A stretch of 40,546 nt of DNA, taken from the NCBI GenBank assembly GCA_022797295.1, contig JAAWKH010000016.1, positions 1 through 40,546 on the forward strand. The letters run 5' to 3'. The stretch is from Peptococcaceae bacterium. Its GTDB lineage: Bacteria; Bacillota; Dehalobacteriia; UBA4068; UBA4997. Made by a program: the position numbers and the translations under genes. A model generated the notes under the pieces. That model did not search any database and was not told the DNA's origin. It was given only the letters and a program-made list of their open reading frames with translations. Positions 7,256-15,714 of the stretch are shown here, in pieces; within the stretch, counting starts at the first letter, position 1, and the number at the start of each line of letters is the position of its first letter.

Positions 7256-8467
7256 ATGAGCAATATGTTGGTTTTGTTGGAGCCTTTGCTGAAGGATGAG
7301 GTTTTGCTGGCCTTGCATTTTTATGAGCAAGAGGCGCGGGTCAACCTGCTTTTGGCCCCAAGGTTGGCTGATGTGACGTTGCGGCCAGGGGAAAATGCGG
7401 CGGCGGTTTATCTGTTGCCCAAAATTTTGGCTTGCGATAGCTTTTTTAGCCGGCGGGCCGCGGCTGGTTTGCTGACGGAGCCGCTTTTACAGGCGATGGC
7501 GGCGGAAATTCAGCTGTTGCAGGACTGGGTATCGGCTTACCAAACGCCGGAATGGATGTATTCTCCGGTGGGGTCTGGCTTGGCCGGGCAAGCCCCGGAG
7601 CTGGCCGAGTTTGCCGATTGGTTGCACCGGCCGGCGGCGGAATTGGCGGCGGCTTTGGCGGAATTTCATCGTCAAAACGGCTTTGGCTCGCTGGCCCTGC
7701 ACCGGGTTTGGCGTTGGGAGGGCCGCCTGCTGCCTGTTGCGCAATATGACAATATTTGTCTGGACGATTTGGTGGGCTACCAAAGCCAAAAGGACGAGGT
7801 GCTGGCCAATTTGCGGCTTTTTGCGCAGGAGGGACGGGGCAATAATATGCTGCTTTACGGCGCGCGCGGCACGGGTAAATCGTCTTTGGTGAAAGCGGCG
7901 GCTAACGCTTTGGCGGCGGAGGGGCTTTGTCTGGTGGAATTGCCGCTGGAGCAGATGACCAGCCTGCCGCAACTTTTGGCTCTGTTGCAGCCGCAGCCCC
8001 GGCGTTATCTGCTGTTTATTGACGACCTTTCCTTTGAGCGGGCCGACCAAAGCTATAAAATCACCAAAGCGGTGTTGGAGGGCAGCGTCACCACGCTGGG
8101 GCAAAATGTGTTGATTTGCGCCACCTCCAATCGGCGGCATTTGATTGTGGAAAATTGGCAGGACCGCGAGGGTGTTGAGCACTTGGGCGGCGAGGTGCGG
8201 GCTAGCGATAGCATGAGCGAAAAGCTCTCCCTGGCCGATCGCTTTGGGCTGACGGTATTGTTCAGCGTGCCGCGGCAGGAGGAATATTTGCAGATTGTGC
8301 AGGCTTTGGCTGCGGCGGACGGCATTGAGTTGCCGGAGGCGGAGCTGCGCCGCCGGGCTTTGCAATGGGCGATGTGGCAAAAGCACAACGGCCATTCCGG
8401 CCGCACGGCCCGCCAGTTTGTAAACAGTCTTTCCGCTGCTTTGAAGGAGGTAAATGATGAGCTTTAA
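7256..8467 (+). CDS. DUF815-family AAA+ ATPase
   Basis: A 403-residue P-loop ATPase of the DUF815 (PF05673) type. The N-terminal half (1-170) is a helical region without a named domain. The ATPase part then starts with the family phrase LDDLVGYQSQK. The Walker A is GARGTGKSS (about 200-208) and the Walker B is LLFIDDLSFE. A sensor-1-like ATSNRRH and a C-terminal lid with GHSGRTARQF follow. The biological role of DUF815 proteins is not established. The ribosome site is weak (a G-rich stretch 13 bases upstream); an in-frame ATG at 7265 is an alternative start. Its last 11 bases overlap the next gene, so the two are translationally coupled. Confidence 0.9.
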   Translation: MSNMLVLLEPLLKDEVLLALHFYEQEARVNLLLAPRLADVTLRPGENAAAVYLLPKILACDSFFSRRAAAGLLTEPLLQAMAAEIQLLQDWVSAYQTPEWMYSPVGSGLAGQAPELAEFADWLHRPAAELAAALAEFHRQNGFGSLALHRVWRWEGRLLPVAQYDNICLDDLVGYQSQKDEVLANLRLFAQEGRGNNMLLYGARGTGKSSLVKAAANALAAEGLCLVELPLEQMTSLPQLLALLQPQPRRYLLFIDDLSFERADQSYKITKAVLEGSVTTLGQNVLICATSNRRHLIVENWQDREGVEHLGGEVRASDSMSEKLSLADRFGLTVLFSVPRQEEYLQIVQALAAADGIELPEAELRRRALQWAMWQKHNGHSGRTARQFVNSLSAALKEVNDEL

Positions 8468-8750
8468 TTGGGACGCTCTGCTGCTGGGCGCGGCCAGCTT
8501 TTTGATTATCGGTCTGTTTCATCCGTTGGTTATCAAGGGTGAATATTATTTTGGTAAGGGCATTTGGCCTTGGTTTTTGGCGGCCGGTTTGGGCTTTCTG
8601 CTGGCGGCGGCCGTGTGTCCTTGGTCTTTTGTCGCGGTGCTGCTGGCTCTGGTGGCCTTTTCCTGCTTTTGGAGTATCAAGGAGCTTTTTGAACAGGAGC
8701 AGCGGGTGAAGCGCGGTTGGTTTCCGGCGAACCCTAAGCGCCGCCGTTAA
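8457..8750 (+). CDS. DUF4491 family small membrane protein
   Basis: A 97-residue hydrophobic protein with three membrane segments. It shows the DUF4491 signature: LIIGLFHPLVIKGEYYFG near the start and SCFWSIKELFEQEQRVKRGWFPANPKRR at the end. Function is unknown. AAGGAGG is 6 bases before ATG 8457 (an adjacent ATG at 8454 is in the same frame). The start lies inside the end of the DUF815 ATPase gene, so the two products are likely made together. A terminator-like hairpin follows. Confidence 0.85.
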   Translation: MSFNWDALLLGAASFLIIGLFHPLVIKGEYYFGKGIWPWFLAAGLGFLLAAAVCPWSFVAVLLALVAFSCFWSIKELFEQEQRVKRGWFPANPKRRR

Positions 8751-8768
8751 AACTGCATAAAATCTTTT

Positions 8769-8806
8769 AAGCTCTCATAAGCATAGTTAGTGGCTTGTGA
8801 GAGCTT
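8769..8806 (+). terminator. Terminator after the DUF4491 gene
   Basis: Fourteen-base arms (8769-8782, 8793-8806) with one wobble pair. The T tail is weak, so some read-through to the next gene is possible. Confidence 0.6.
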
Positions 8807-8833
8807 TGCAGTTTTAAAAGGGGGCTTTGTGAT

Positions 8834-9619
8834 ATGCGGATTTTGTTCGTCAGCCGACGGATGTTGGTTAATTTATCCTTGCTGGGGGTGGTGGTCTGCC
8901 TGGTGGGCGTGTTGAAGCTGCTGGGCGGCAGCCCCACGGTGACGGCCTGGGTGAGCGCAGGCTTGGAGGCTGGGCAGGCGCCGCTGTTTTTGGCCGGCAA
9001 CCCGCAAAATCAGGCGGTGAGCCTGTTGGTGCAGCTGGGCGCGGAATGTGACGAGCAGCAGTTGGGCCAAATGCTGCATATTTTGGCGGACAATTCGGCC
9101 AAGGCCACTTTTTTTGTGCCGGGTCAGCTGGCGGAAAAACAGCCGGAGCTGTTGAAATCAATTTTGGCGGGCGGTCATCAGTTGGGTTGTTGCGGCTATG
9201 ACGATACCAGCCCGGCGCAGCTTTCGCTGGCGGAAAATCGGGCGGCTTTGGAGCGGGCCTGTGCTTTGATTGAGCAAGCCGGCGGCGAGCGTCCCTCGGT
9301 TTATCTGCCGCCCTGCGGGGTGACGGAGGCGGACATTCGGCGGGCGGTGGCTGAGGCTGGATTGGTTTTTGTGTTGGGCGGGGTGGATTCCGGCGATTGG
9401 CAGGCGGCCGAGCCGGAGGAAATCATTGCGGCGGTGTTGGCCAAGGCGGAGGCTGGCAGCTTTATCAGCCTACACCTGGGAGAAAACACTCTGACCGCGC
9501 TGGATACGCTGTTGCAGGAGTTGGCCGCGCAGGATTTGGGCTTTTGCACGGTTTCGGAAAATCTGCTGGGAGTGCAGGCGGATGCCGGCCAGCCTGAGGC
9601 GGAGGAGCCGGCCAAATGA
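8834..9619 (+). CDS. YlxY-like polysaccharide deacetylase homologue, active site degenerate
   Basis: A 261-residue protein with an N-terminal membrane anchor (about 9-30) and a NodB/polysaccharide-deacetylase-like domain (about 60-240). The place before an M16 peptidase and a YmxH gene matches Bacillus ylxY. The catalytic motifs are eroded. The usual TFDDG is replaced by VQLGAECD (66-73). The metal-binding HTxxH that should follow GHxxG is replaced by CCGYD (119-123 after GGHQLG). The RxPxG loop reads LPPCG. Only the DSGDW segment (185-189) and the LHL histidine (H214) survive. It is therefore probably not an active metal-dependent deacetylase and may act as a structural or binding protein in the envelope or spore. 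ATG 8834 has AAGGGGG about 10 bases upstream. Confidence 0.75.
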   Translation: MRILFVSRRMLVNLSLLGVVVCLVGVLKLLGGSPTVTAWVSAGLEAGQAPLFLAGNPQNQAVSLLVQLGAECDEQQLGQMLHILADNSAKATFFVPGQLAEKQPELLKSILAGGHQLGCCGYDDTSPAQLSLAENRAALERACALIEQAGGERPSVYLPPCGVTEADIRRAVAEAGLVFVLGGVDSGDWQAAEPEEIIAAVLAKAEAGSFISLHLGENTLTALDTLLQELAAQDLGFCTVSENLLGVQADAGQPEAEEPAK

Positions 9620-10782
9620 GCATATTGAATAAGAAGTTATTGGTCATATGCTTACTTCTGGCTTTGCTAGGCCGCCCCGCTTCTGCCTGGGCGGAGCCAG
9701 GCGTTTCCGCTCAAGGGGCTTTGCTGCTGGATGCGCAAACCGGGCAGGTGCTTTGGCAGCATAACGGCGAGGCTCCTTTGCCGCCAGCCAGCACCACCAA
9801 GATTTTGACGGCTTTGCTGTGCCTGGATTTGGCTCCGCTGGAGCGGGAATGTGAGGTTTCGCCGCAAGCGGCGGCGGTGGGTGAAAGCAGCGCGGGTTTG
9901 CTGGCGGGCGAGCGCTTTGCTCTGGGGGAGCTTTTGGACGCCGCGCTGTTGAAGTCTGCCAACGACGCTTGCTTTGCTATCGCTGAGGGGGCGGTGGGCA
10001 GCGAGCCTTACTTTGTGCAGCTGATGAATGTGAAAGCGCAGGCTTTGGGAGCGGCTGCGGCTAGCCTGCAAAACACCAACGGCTTGCCGGATGAAGCTCA
10101 TCTGCTGAGCTGTCATGATTTGGCTTTGCTGACGCGGGAGGCTATGCGCCGGCCGGAGTTTGCCGACAGAGTGGGCAGCCAGCGGGCCACGATGGAAGGC
10201 GGCAGCTACAATCGCAGCCTGAAAAACACTAACCGCCTGCTGACAATGGATGAGCATGTGACGGGGGTTAAAACCGGCACCACTAAGGCGGCAGGGGCTT
10301 GCCTGGTGAGCTCTATGGAGCGGGACGGCCGCAGTGTGATTGCCGTGGTGTTGCACAGCGGCGACCGCTATCGGGAAAGCCTGGAGCTGCTGAATTATGG
10401 TATTGACGGTTTTTGTAATGTGCGCTTGGTGCAGGCCGGGCAGCGTTTGGCATATTGGCCGGCCGGTGGGGCGGACGAGGAGAACGGCGGCGTTTGGTTG
10501 CTGGCGGCGGCGGATTTGTGGCTGACTTTGCCCAAGGAGCAGGCCGCGGCCTCCAATTTGCGGGCGGAATATCATTTTAAGCAGCTGCGGCCGGGTGAGC
10601 AGGCGCCGGCCGGCGCTTGTTTGGGTACGCTGGATTTTTGCTCGGAGGCGGGCGAGGTGTTGGGCCGGGTTAATTTGCTGAGCGAGGCGGCGGTGCAGGC
10701 CCCTGGCGGTTCCGGTTGGGCGGATATTGGCAGCCGAATAGGCCGGGAGGGGCGGCAAATTCTGCAAATCCTGTTTGAATAA
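9616..10782 (+). CDS. D-alanyl-D-alanine carboxypeptidase (DacF-like, S11)
   Basis: A low-molecular-weight penicillin-binding protein that trims the terminal D-Ala from peptidoglycan stem peptides outside the membrane. A signal peptide covers about residues 1-26. The three serine-peptidase motifs are intact: STTK (S59 nucleophile, K62), SAN (114-116) and KTG (219-221). The C-terminal part (about 280-388) fits the PBP5-associated domain. Length 388 aa is normal for the S11 family. The ATG overlaps the stop of the YlxY-like gene by four bases (ATGA), so the two are coupled. The sporulation-gene context suggests a DacF-like role in spore cortex or sporulating-cell wall, but a vegetative role is equally possible. 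Confidence 0.92.
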   Translation: MSILNKKLLVICLLLALLGRPASAWAEPGVSAQGALLLDAQTGQVLWQHNGEAPLPPASTTKILTALLCLDLAPLERECEVSPQAAAVGESSAGLLAGERFALGELLDAALLKSANDACFAIAEGAVGSEPYFVQLMNVKAQALGAAAASLQNTNGLPDEAHLLSCHDLALLTREAMRRPEFADRVGSQRATMEGGSYNRSLKNTNRLLTMDEHVTGVKTGTTKAAGACLVSSMERDGRSVIAVVLHSGDRYRESLELLNYGIDGFCNVRLVQAGQRLAYWPAGGADEENGGVWLLAAADLWLTLPKEQAAASNLRAEYHFKQLRPGEQAPAGACLGTLDFCSEAGEVLGRVNLLSEAAVQAPGGSGWADIGSRIGREGRQILQILFE

Positions 10783-10846
10783 AGGATTTTGCCGGTTTAG
10801 GGCGAATATAAAAATATTCTAAAATAAAAAGTGGAGAATTTATATT

Positions 10847-12124
10847 ATGACAATTTATAAAGACCTTTTGCCGAATGGTGTGCGGGTTATCACTCAGGAA
10901 CTGCCTGATGTTTACTCCGTAACAACGTCCATTTGGGCGGGCACTGGCTCCGCCTATGAGGCGGCCGATGAGGGCGGCCTTTCCCACGTGTTGGAGCATA
11001 TGCTGTTTAAGGGCACTGGCCGGCGCAATTACCAGCAGATTGCCCAGATGTTGGAGGATGTGGGCGGCCAGATGAACGCTTTTACTTCCCGCGAATACAC
11101 CTGCTACTACACGCGCTCCCTTAATGAGAGCTTTGAGCTGTGCCTGGATTTGCTTTCCGATATGTATTTGGATTCGCAATTTCCGGCGGAGGAATGGGCC
11201 AAGGAGCGGGGTGTGATTTTGGAGGAAATTAATATGTATGAGGATGAGCCGGACGACCTGGTGGGAGAGCTTTTTAACCGCACCTTGTTTGCCGGCCACC
11301 CTTACGGTTTGCCGGTTATCGGCACCACGGCTTCAGTCAGCGGTTTTGAGAGGCAGCATATTGACGCTTACTGCCGGGCGCATTACGCGCCGGCGCATAC
11401 TGTGCTGGCAGTGGCCGGCAATGTGAAGCGGGAGCAGGTGCTGGAGCTGGCCGCTAAGTATCTGGGCCACAGCTGGGCGGAGGAGGCCGGCCGGCCGCAT
11501 TGGGACAAGCCGGAACTGCCGGCGCCGGAATATGCCGCCGGGCGTATTTTCACCCATAAGGAAATTGAGCAGGTGCATGTAACGTTGGGCGTGCCCGGCC
11601 TGCCTGGCGACGTGCCGGATTTTTACACTTTGAACATATTGAACGGCATTTTGGGCGGCGGCGTTAGCTCTCGTTTGTTTCAAGAGGTACGCGAAAAGCG
11701 CGGCCTGACTTACAGCGTTTGCTCCACTGTGGCTCCGCAGGCTTTTGGCGGCTCCTTTTCCGCCTATGCCTCCACCAGCCCGCAAAAGGCGGTGGAGCTG
11801 TTGCAGGTTTTGGGTTGCGAGATGGCCAAAATGGCGGCTTATGGTGTGACGGAGGAGGAGCTGGCTCGTGCTCAGATGCAGTTTAAGGCCGGCTTGCTGA
11901 TGTCTTTGGAGAGTTCCGCCAATGTGATGGTGCGGCTGGGCCGCGCGGAAATTCTCTACCAAAAGGTGCGCAACATTGAAGATTTGGTGGCCGATGTGAT
12001 GGCGGTGACGCCGCAAGCCGTGCAGCAGATGGCGGAGCGCCTGCTTAAACCGGAGAAGCTGGTTCTGGCCCTGGTGGGGCCGGAGGAGCCGAAGATTGCC
12101 TTGGAGGGCTTGCTGGCATGCTAG
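10847..12124 (+). CDS. M16 zinc peptidase (insulinase family, MlpA/YmxG-like)
   Basis: A 425-residue M16-family metallopeptidase, related to mitochondrial processing peptidases and to Bacillus MlpA (YmxG). The inverted zinc motif HVLEH is at 47-51 (H47, E50 catalytic, H51). The third ligand is E127 in [10 protein letters not shown], 76 residues on, exactly the family spacing. The second, inactive half keeps the typical [11 protein letters not shown] substrate-contact segment. ATG 10847 follows GTGGAG by about 10 bases. The reading frame overlaps dut by 7 bases. Its position before ymxH and dpaAB follows Bacillus gene order. Confidence 0.93.
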   Translation: MTIYKDLLPNGVRVITQELPDVYSVTTSIWAGTGSAYEAADEGGLSHVLEHMLFKGTGRRNYQQIAQMLEDVGGQMNAFTSREYTCYYTRSLNESFELCLDLLSDMYLDSQFPAEEWAKERGVILEEINMYEDEPDDLVGELFNRTLFAGHPYGLPVIGTTASVSGFERQHIDAYCRAHYAPAHTVLAVAGNVKREQVLELAAKYLGHSWAEEAGRPHWDKPELPAPEYAAGRIFTHKEIEQVHVTLGVPGLPGDVPDFYTLNILNGILGGGVSSRLFQEVREKRGLTYSVCSTVAPQAFGGSFSAYASTSPQKAVELLQVLGCEMAKMAAYGVTEEELARAQMQFKAGLLMSLESSANVMVRLGRAEILYQKVRNIEDLVADVMAVTPQAVQQMAERLLKPEKLVLALVGPEEPKIALEGLLAC

Positions 12125-12576
12125 AGCAGCTGACAGTTAAGGTGAAAACCGCTCCGGCTTATGCCGGGCTGCCGTTGCCGGAATATGCCAGCGAGGCGGC
12201 GGCCGGGCTGGATTTGCTGGCTTGCCTGGCCCCGGAGGAGGAGTTGGTTTTGCAGCCAGGGCAGAGGGCGTTGGTGCCCACCGGTCTGTTTTTGGAGCTG
12301 CCGCCGGATTGTGAAGCGCAGGTGCGTCCACGTAGCGGCCTTGCTTTGCGCCACGGCATTACCTTGCTGAACTCGCCCGGCACTATCGATGCGGATTATC
12401 GGGGCGAAGTTGGCGTTATTCTGGTTAATTTGGGGCAGGAGCCTTTTGTGGTGCGGCGCGGTATGCGCATTGCTCAGTTGGTGTTTGCCCGTTATCTGCG
12501 GGCTTGCTGGCAGCCGGCGCTGGAGCTTTCCGCCAGCGAGCGCGGCGAGGGTGGTTTTGGCCATTCAGGCATATAA
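12118..12576 (+). CDS. dut: dUTP diphosphatase (trimeric dUTPase)
   Basis: Hydrolyses dUTP to dUMP and pyrophosphate, keeping uracil out of DNA and supplying thymidylate synthesis. All five motifs of the trimeric family are present: AAGLDL (28-33), PRSGLA (71-76), [11 protein letters not shown] (88-98, catalytic D91), RIAQLVF (117-123) and the Arg/Gly-rich C-terminal arm [10 protein letters not shown] (142-151). Length 152 is normal. The start ATG lies inside the end of the M16 peptidase gene. In other Firmicutes dut is often found next to this peptidase and ymxH. Confidence 0.97.
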   Translation: MLEQLTVKVKTAPAYAGLPLPEYASEAAAGLDLLACLAPEEELVLQPGQRALVPTGLFLELPPDCEAQVRPRSGLALRHGITLLNSPGTIDADYRGEVGVILVNLGQEPFVVRRGMRIAQLVFARYLRACWQPALELSASERGEGGFGHSGI

Positions 12577-12617
12577 TAAGGCTTGGCTGCATATGCTGAA
12601 CCGATGGAGGTGTTGGC

Positions 12618-12878
12618 ATGCGTTTAAGTCAGCTTTTGGGCAAACGGATTATTAATATTTACGATGGTGAGATTATGGGGCTGGTGGGTGATTCCGATTT
12701 GGTGGTAAACCCGGAAACCGGCGCTATCGAGGGCATTATTTTGCCGTTTCGTCCGGCCAGCGGCAACACGGGCAGCCGGCTGCTGCGGGGCGAGAACAAA
12801 CATATTTTGAATATACCCTGGGAGAAGGTCTGCAAAATTGGCAGCGAGGTTATTGTGGTGGATATTGACTACAGCTGA
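12618..12878 (+). CDS. ymxH: YlmC/YmxH family PRC-barrel protein
   Basis: A single PRC-barrel domain of 86 residues. The YlmC/YmxH hallmark is visible: R-LSQLLGKRIINIYDGEIMGLVGDSDLVV, then GAIEGIILP, then IPWEKVCKIGSEVIVVDID. Family members are conserved in spore formers and found next to mlpA and dpaAB, yet their molecular role is not known. A GGAGGTG lies 5-6 bases before the ATG. Confidence 0.93.
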   Translation: MRLSQLLGKRIINIYDGEIMGLVGDSDLVVNPETGAIEGIILPFRPASGNTGSRLLRGENKHILNIPWEKVCKIGSEVIVVDIDYS

Positions 12879-12913
12879 GGCCTCTCCCGGAATTTTGAGG
12901 GAGAGAAGTTTTG

Positions 12914-13720
12914 ATGCAGAAGATTAGTTTTTTGATGAACGGTTCGTCTGGCCGTATGGGACGGGCCTTGGCTCTTGGCCTGGGCAGCCGGGAAAATATG
13001 CGCCTGGCGGCGGCGGTGGATACTAAACCTGCCGCGGTGGATTACGGTCTGCTTTGCGGCCTGGGGCAGCTGGGCTTGCAGCAGGAGCAGGATTTGGCGG
13101 CGGCCATCCGGCGCGAAAAGCCTGATGTGGTGGTTGATTTTACCAGCCCGGCTGCGGTGATGAAGAATATCCGCACTTGCCTGGAGCTGCACACGCCGGC
13201 GGTGGTGGGCACCACTGGTTTTACGCAGGCCGATTACAAGCAGGTTGCCAAATGGTGCGCGGAGTTTAATACGCCGGTGTTTATCGCCGCCAACTTTGCG
13301 CTGGGAGCGGTGCTGTTGATGCGTTTTGCCCGCGAGGCGGTGAAATATCTGCCGCATGTGGAGGTGATTGAACGCCACCACGACCAAAAATTGGACGCGC
13401 CTAGCGGCACGGCGGTGACCACGTTGGAAATGCTGGCGGCGGAGCGGCAACCTTTGGCCCAAGGCAGCACGCAGGAGTTTGAGCGTTTGCCGGGCAGCCG
13501 CGGCGGCGAGTTGGACGGTATGCGCGTACACAGCGTGCGCCTGCCGGGCTATGTGGCCACCCAAGAGGTGGTTTTTGGCGCGGAGGGGCAGGTGCTTTGC
13601 CTGCGGCATGACGCGCTTTCCCGCGAAGCATATGTGCCCGGTGTGGCGATGGCGATGGAGAAAATCGTCACCGTTAAAGAGGGCGTGCTGATTCAGGGAT
13701 TGGAAAGTTTGCTGGACTAA
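12914..13720 (+). CDS. dapB: 4-hydroxy-tetrahydrodipicolinate reductase
   Basis: Reduces the product of DapA with NAD(P)H on the way to diaminopimelate and lysine. The 268-residue protein has the N-terminal Rossmann motif NGSSGRMGRALA (about 9-20), the GTTG loop (99-102), and the signature ERHHDQKLDAPSGTA. In that signature H155/H156 and K159 are the catalytic acid/base pair and SGTA (164-167) binds substrate. The ATG at 12914 is preferred to the TTG three bases before it; GGGAGAG is upstream. In Bacillus dapB lies elsewhere, so placing it directly before dpaAB puts the branch-point enzymes for DAP and dipicolinate together. Two hairpins follow the gene. Confidence 0.96.
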   Translation: MQKISFLMNGSSGRMGRALALGLGSRENMRLAAAVDTKPAAVDYGLLCGLGQLGLQQEQDLAAAIRREKPDVVVDFTSPAAVMKNIRTCLELHTPAVVGTTGFTQADYKQVAKWCAEFNTPVFIAANFALGAVLLMRFAREAVKYLPHVEVIERHHDQKLDAPSGTAVTTLEMLAAERQPLAQGSTQEFERLPGSRGGELDGMRVHSVRLPGYVATQEVVFGAEGQVLCLRHDALSREAYVPGVAMAMEKIVTVKEGVLIQGLESLLD

Positions 13721-13736
13721 TATTTTTGTATACAAA

Positions 13737-13768
13737 AAGAACCGCCACTCTGCACAGTAGCGGTTCTT
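13737..13768 (+). terminator. Hairpin after dapB
   Basis: Arms 13737-13749 and 13756-13768 pair with one wobble. The tail has only a short T stretch, so termination may be partial. Confidence 0.6.
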
Positions 13769-13831
13769 AGCACTTAAATTTAAACCGTTATTGGCGAACC
13801 GCCGTTTATCGGCTTCACCTATACATATTAT

Positions 13832-13870
13832 AAAGCACTCACAGGCTTTTGTCAAGCTTGTGGGTGCTTT
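13832..13870 (+). terminator. Second terminator between dapB and dpaA
   Basis: Fifteen-base arms (13832-13846 and 13856-13870) with one wobble and a T-rich tail. It isolates dpaAB from vegetative read-through. Confidence 0.75.
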
Positions 13871-13990
13871 TTGTGTGAACACTTAGCGATTGGCAAGTAA
13901 AAATTTTTGACCGCCCACTCTCTTACCGCATAAGCTGTAGCGTAAACGAAAATCAAGCGATATACAAGCAATAAAGAGTGGTGAAGATGA

Positions 13991-14911
13991 ATGGCTGAAA
14001 AGATTGTGGCTTTGTTAGGCGGCGACCGGCGGGAGTTGCTGGTGGCGCCGGCGTTGCTGGAGGCCGGGTTTGCTTTGCGTACCTTTGGTTTGCCGGCGGC
14101 GGAGTTGCCGCCTGCTGCCAAGGCTTGTGCCAGCCTGACTGAGGCGGTGCAGGGAGCGGACTTGCTGCTGCTGCCCTTGCCGGGAGTGCGGGAAAACGGC
14201 CGTTTGCATACGGCTTTTTTGCCGCCGCCGTTGGTGACGACCAGTGATTTAGCCGGAGCGGTTGCGGGCACGCCCCTGATGGTGGGTGTGGCTTCCAATT
14301 ATCTGCGCGGTTTGTGTCAGGCTTTGCAGCTGCCGCTTTATGAGATTGCCGAGGCCGACGAGGTGGCGGTGCCGAACGCTATTCCCACGGCTGAGGGAGC
14401 GTTGCAACTGGCTATGCAGCAGTTGCCGGTGACAATTCACGGCCTGCCGGCGTTGGTGCTGGGCTTTGGCCGGGTTGGCGCAGCTTTGGCTGAACGTTTG
14501 CGGGCCTTAGGGGCGGACGTGTTGGTGGCCAACCGGGGTGAGGAGCGCTTGCAAATGGCTCGGCGGCAGGGTTATGCAGCATGTGAATGGGCGGAGCTGC
14601 CAGCGGAGCTTGGCCGCTTTGCCGCAGTTTTTAACACAGTGCCGGCGTTGGTGTTGCCAGAAAAGCTGCTGTTGGCTATGCAGCCCGGCGCGTTGATTAT
14701 TGATTTGGCTTCTGGCAGTGGCGGCACGGATTTTGCGGCGGCGGAAAAGCTGGGCCTGGCTGCGGTGCACGCGCTGAGCTTGCCGGGCAAAGTGGCTCCG
14801 CAGACGGCGGGCGAATTGCTGGCCCGTGCTTATCCACAACTGATTAGACGGGTTTTGGCCTCTGAACAGGAGGAAAGAAGCGAATTTTGGGGAAGGGCGG
14901 TGAAATTATGA
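13991..14911 (+). CDS. dpaA: Dipicolinate synthase subunit A (SpoVFA)
   Basis: With DpaB it oxidises the dihydrodipicolinate-pathway intermediate to dipicolinic acid, which accumulates with Ca2+ in the spore core. This is made in the mother cell during sporulation. The 306-residue protein has the N-terminal GGDRRE segment, the conserved AVPNAIPTAEGALQLAM stretch (127-142), a Rossmann NAD(P)-binding motif VLGFGRVGAALA (156-167) and the C-terminal LPGKVAPQTAG signature. ATG 13991 is preceded by GGTGAAGATG, a weak ribosome site. Two terminators separate it from dapB, so it should have its own promoter, expected to be mother-cell sigma-K type. I see only a weak CATA-like candidate near 13929 and cannot confirm it. 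It overlaps dpaB by four bases. Confidence 0.95.
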   Translation: MAEKIVALLGGDRRELLVAPALLEAGFALRTFGLPAAELPPAAKACASLTEAVQGADLLLLPLPGVRENGRLHTAFLPPPLVTTSDLAGAVAGTPLMVGVASNYLRGLCQALQLPLYEIAEADEVAVPNAIPTAEGALQLAMQQLPVTIHGLPALVLGFGRVGAALAERLRALGADVLVANRGEERLQMARRQGYAACEWAELPAELGRFAAVFNTVPALVLPEKLLLAMQPGALIIDLASGSGGTDFAAAEKLGLAAVHALSLPGKVAPQTAGELLARAYPQLIRRVLASEQEERSEFWGRAVKL

Positions 14912-15564
14912 CGGAAAAGAGATTTGAGGAAAATAAACCGGCGCAGATTGATTACTTACAGGAATGGCCGCAGCTTTTAGCGCATAAGACTATTGGGGTT
15001 GGCTTGACAGGTTCCTTTTGCACTATGCGCAAAGTGTTAAATCAGCTGGCCCGGCTGGCGGAGCTGCCAGGGGTGGACATTTGGCCGGTGCTTTCCGGCA
15101 ATGTGCAGCAGTTGGACAGCAAATTTGGCCAGGCGGCGGAATGGCGGGAGGCTCTGGCTGCTTTGGCCCCGGTGGTGCGGCCTCCGATTTGTACTATTCC
15201 TGAGGCTGAACCGATTGGGCCGCAAAGCCCGCTGGATGTGATGCTGCTTGCTCCCTGCACCGGCAACACGCTGGCTCGGCTGGCTATGGGGCTGACGGAT
15301 GGGCCGGTGCTGATGGCGGCCAAGGCTCATTTGCGCAATGAAAAGCCGCTGCTGATTGCTTTGGCCTCTAACGACGCGCTGGGCTTGAACGCTAAAAATC
15401 TGGGCTTGCTGTTGGCGGCCAAGCAGATTTACTTTGTGCCTTTGGGGCAGGATGACCCGTTGAAAAAGCCAAATTCATTGATATTTGATGATAAGTTGCT
15501 GCTTCCGGCAGCAGCGGCGGCTCTGCAACGGCGGCAGCTGCAACCTGTTTTGCGCGAATTTTGA
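14908..15564 (+). CDS. dpaB: Dipicolinate synthase subunit B (SpoVFB), flavoprotein
   Basis: Flavoprotein-family partner of DpaA in dipicolinate formation. Visible motifs are GVGLTGSFCTM near the start (nucleotide/flavin loop), LAPCTGNTLARLA in the middle and QDDPLKKPNSLIFD at the end, all typical of SpoVFB. The start ATG 14908 overlaps the dpaA stop (ATGA) and follows GGAAGGGCGG. The product is 218 residues, with about 25 residues more at the N-terminus than the usual protein of about 200. The presence of both subunits is strong evidence that this organism makes endospores; many Clostridia lack them and use EtfA instead. Confidence 0.95.
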   Translation: MTEKRFEENKPAQIDYLQEWPQLLAHKTIGVGLTGSFCTMRKVLNQLARLAELPGVDIWPVLSGNVQQLDSKFGQAAEWREALAALAPVVRPPICTIPEAEPIGPQSPLDVMLLAPCTGNTLARLAMGLTDGPVLMAAKAHLRNEKPLLIALASNDALGLNAKNLGLLLAAKQIYFVPLGQDDPLKKPNSLIFDDKLLLPAAAAALQRRQLQPVLREF

Positions 15565-15618
15565 AGTTATCTGTCGAAGATGAATTGAGGCTTTTCAAAA
15601 ATTACTGAAAAAATATAG

Positions 15619-15647
15619 TTGCAATATTTACTGAAAAATGGTAAAAT
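15619..15647 (+). promoter_or_regulatory. Promoter of asd-dapA
   Basis: TTGCAA (15619-15624) and TAAAAT (15642-15647) are 17 bases apart, about 68 bases before the asd start. This lets asd-dapA be expressed in growing cells independently of dpaAB. Confidence 0.65.
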
Positions 15648-15714
15648 AACCTGTAAAGAAAAAATCGACAGCCTAAAAACAGTTTAATTTGTAATATATC
15701 GGAGGTAGGTAACT

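Noticed and set aside
13821..13935. Sigma-K promoter for dpaA (CATATTATA at 13824 or CATAAGCTG near 13929)
   Set aside because: The first is followed at once by a terminator and lacks an AC-type -35 at the right distance; the second is a poor match. Not listed as a feature.
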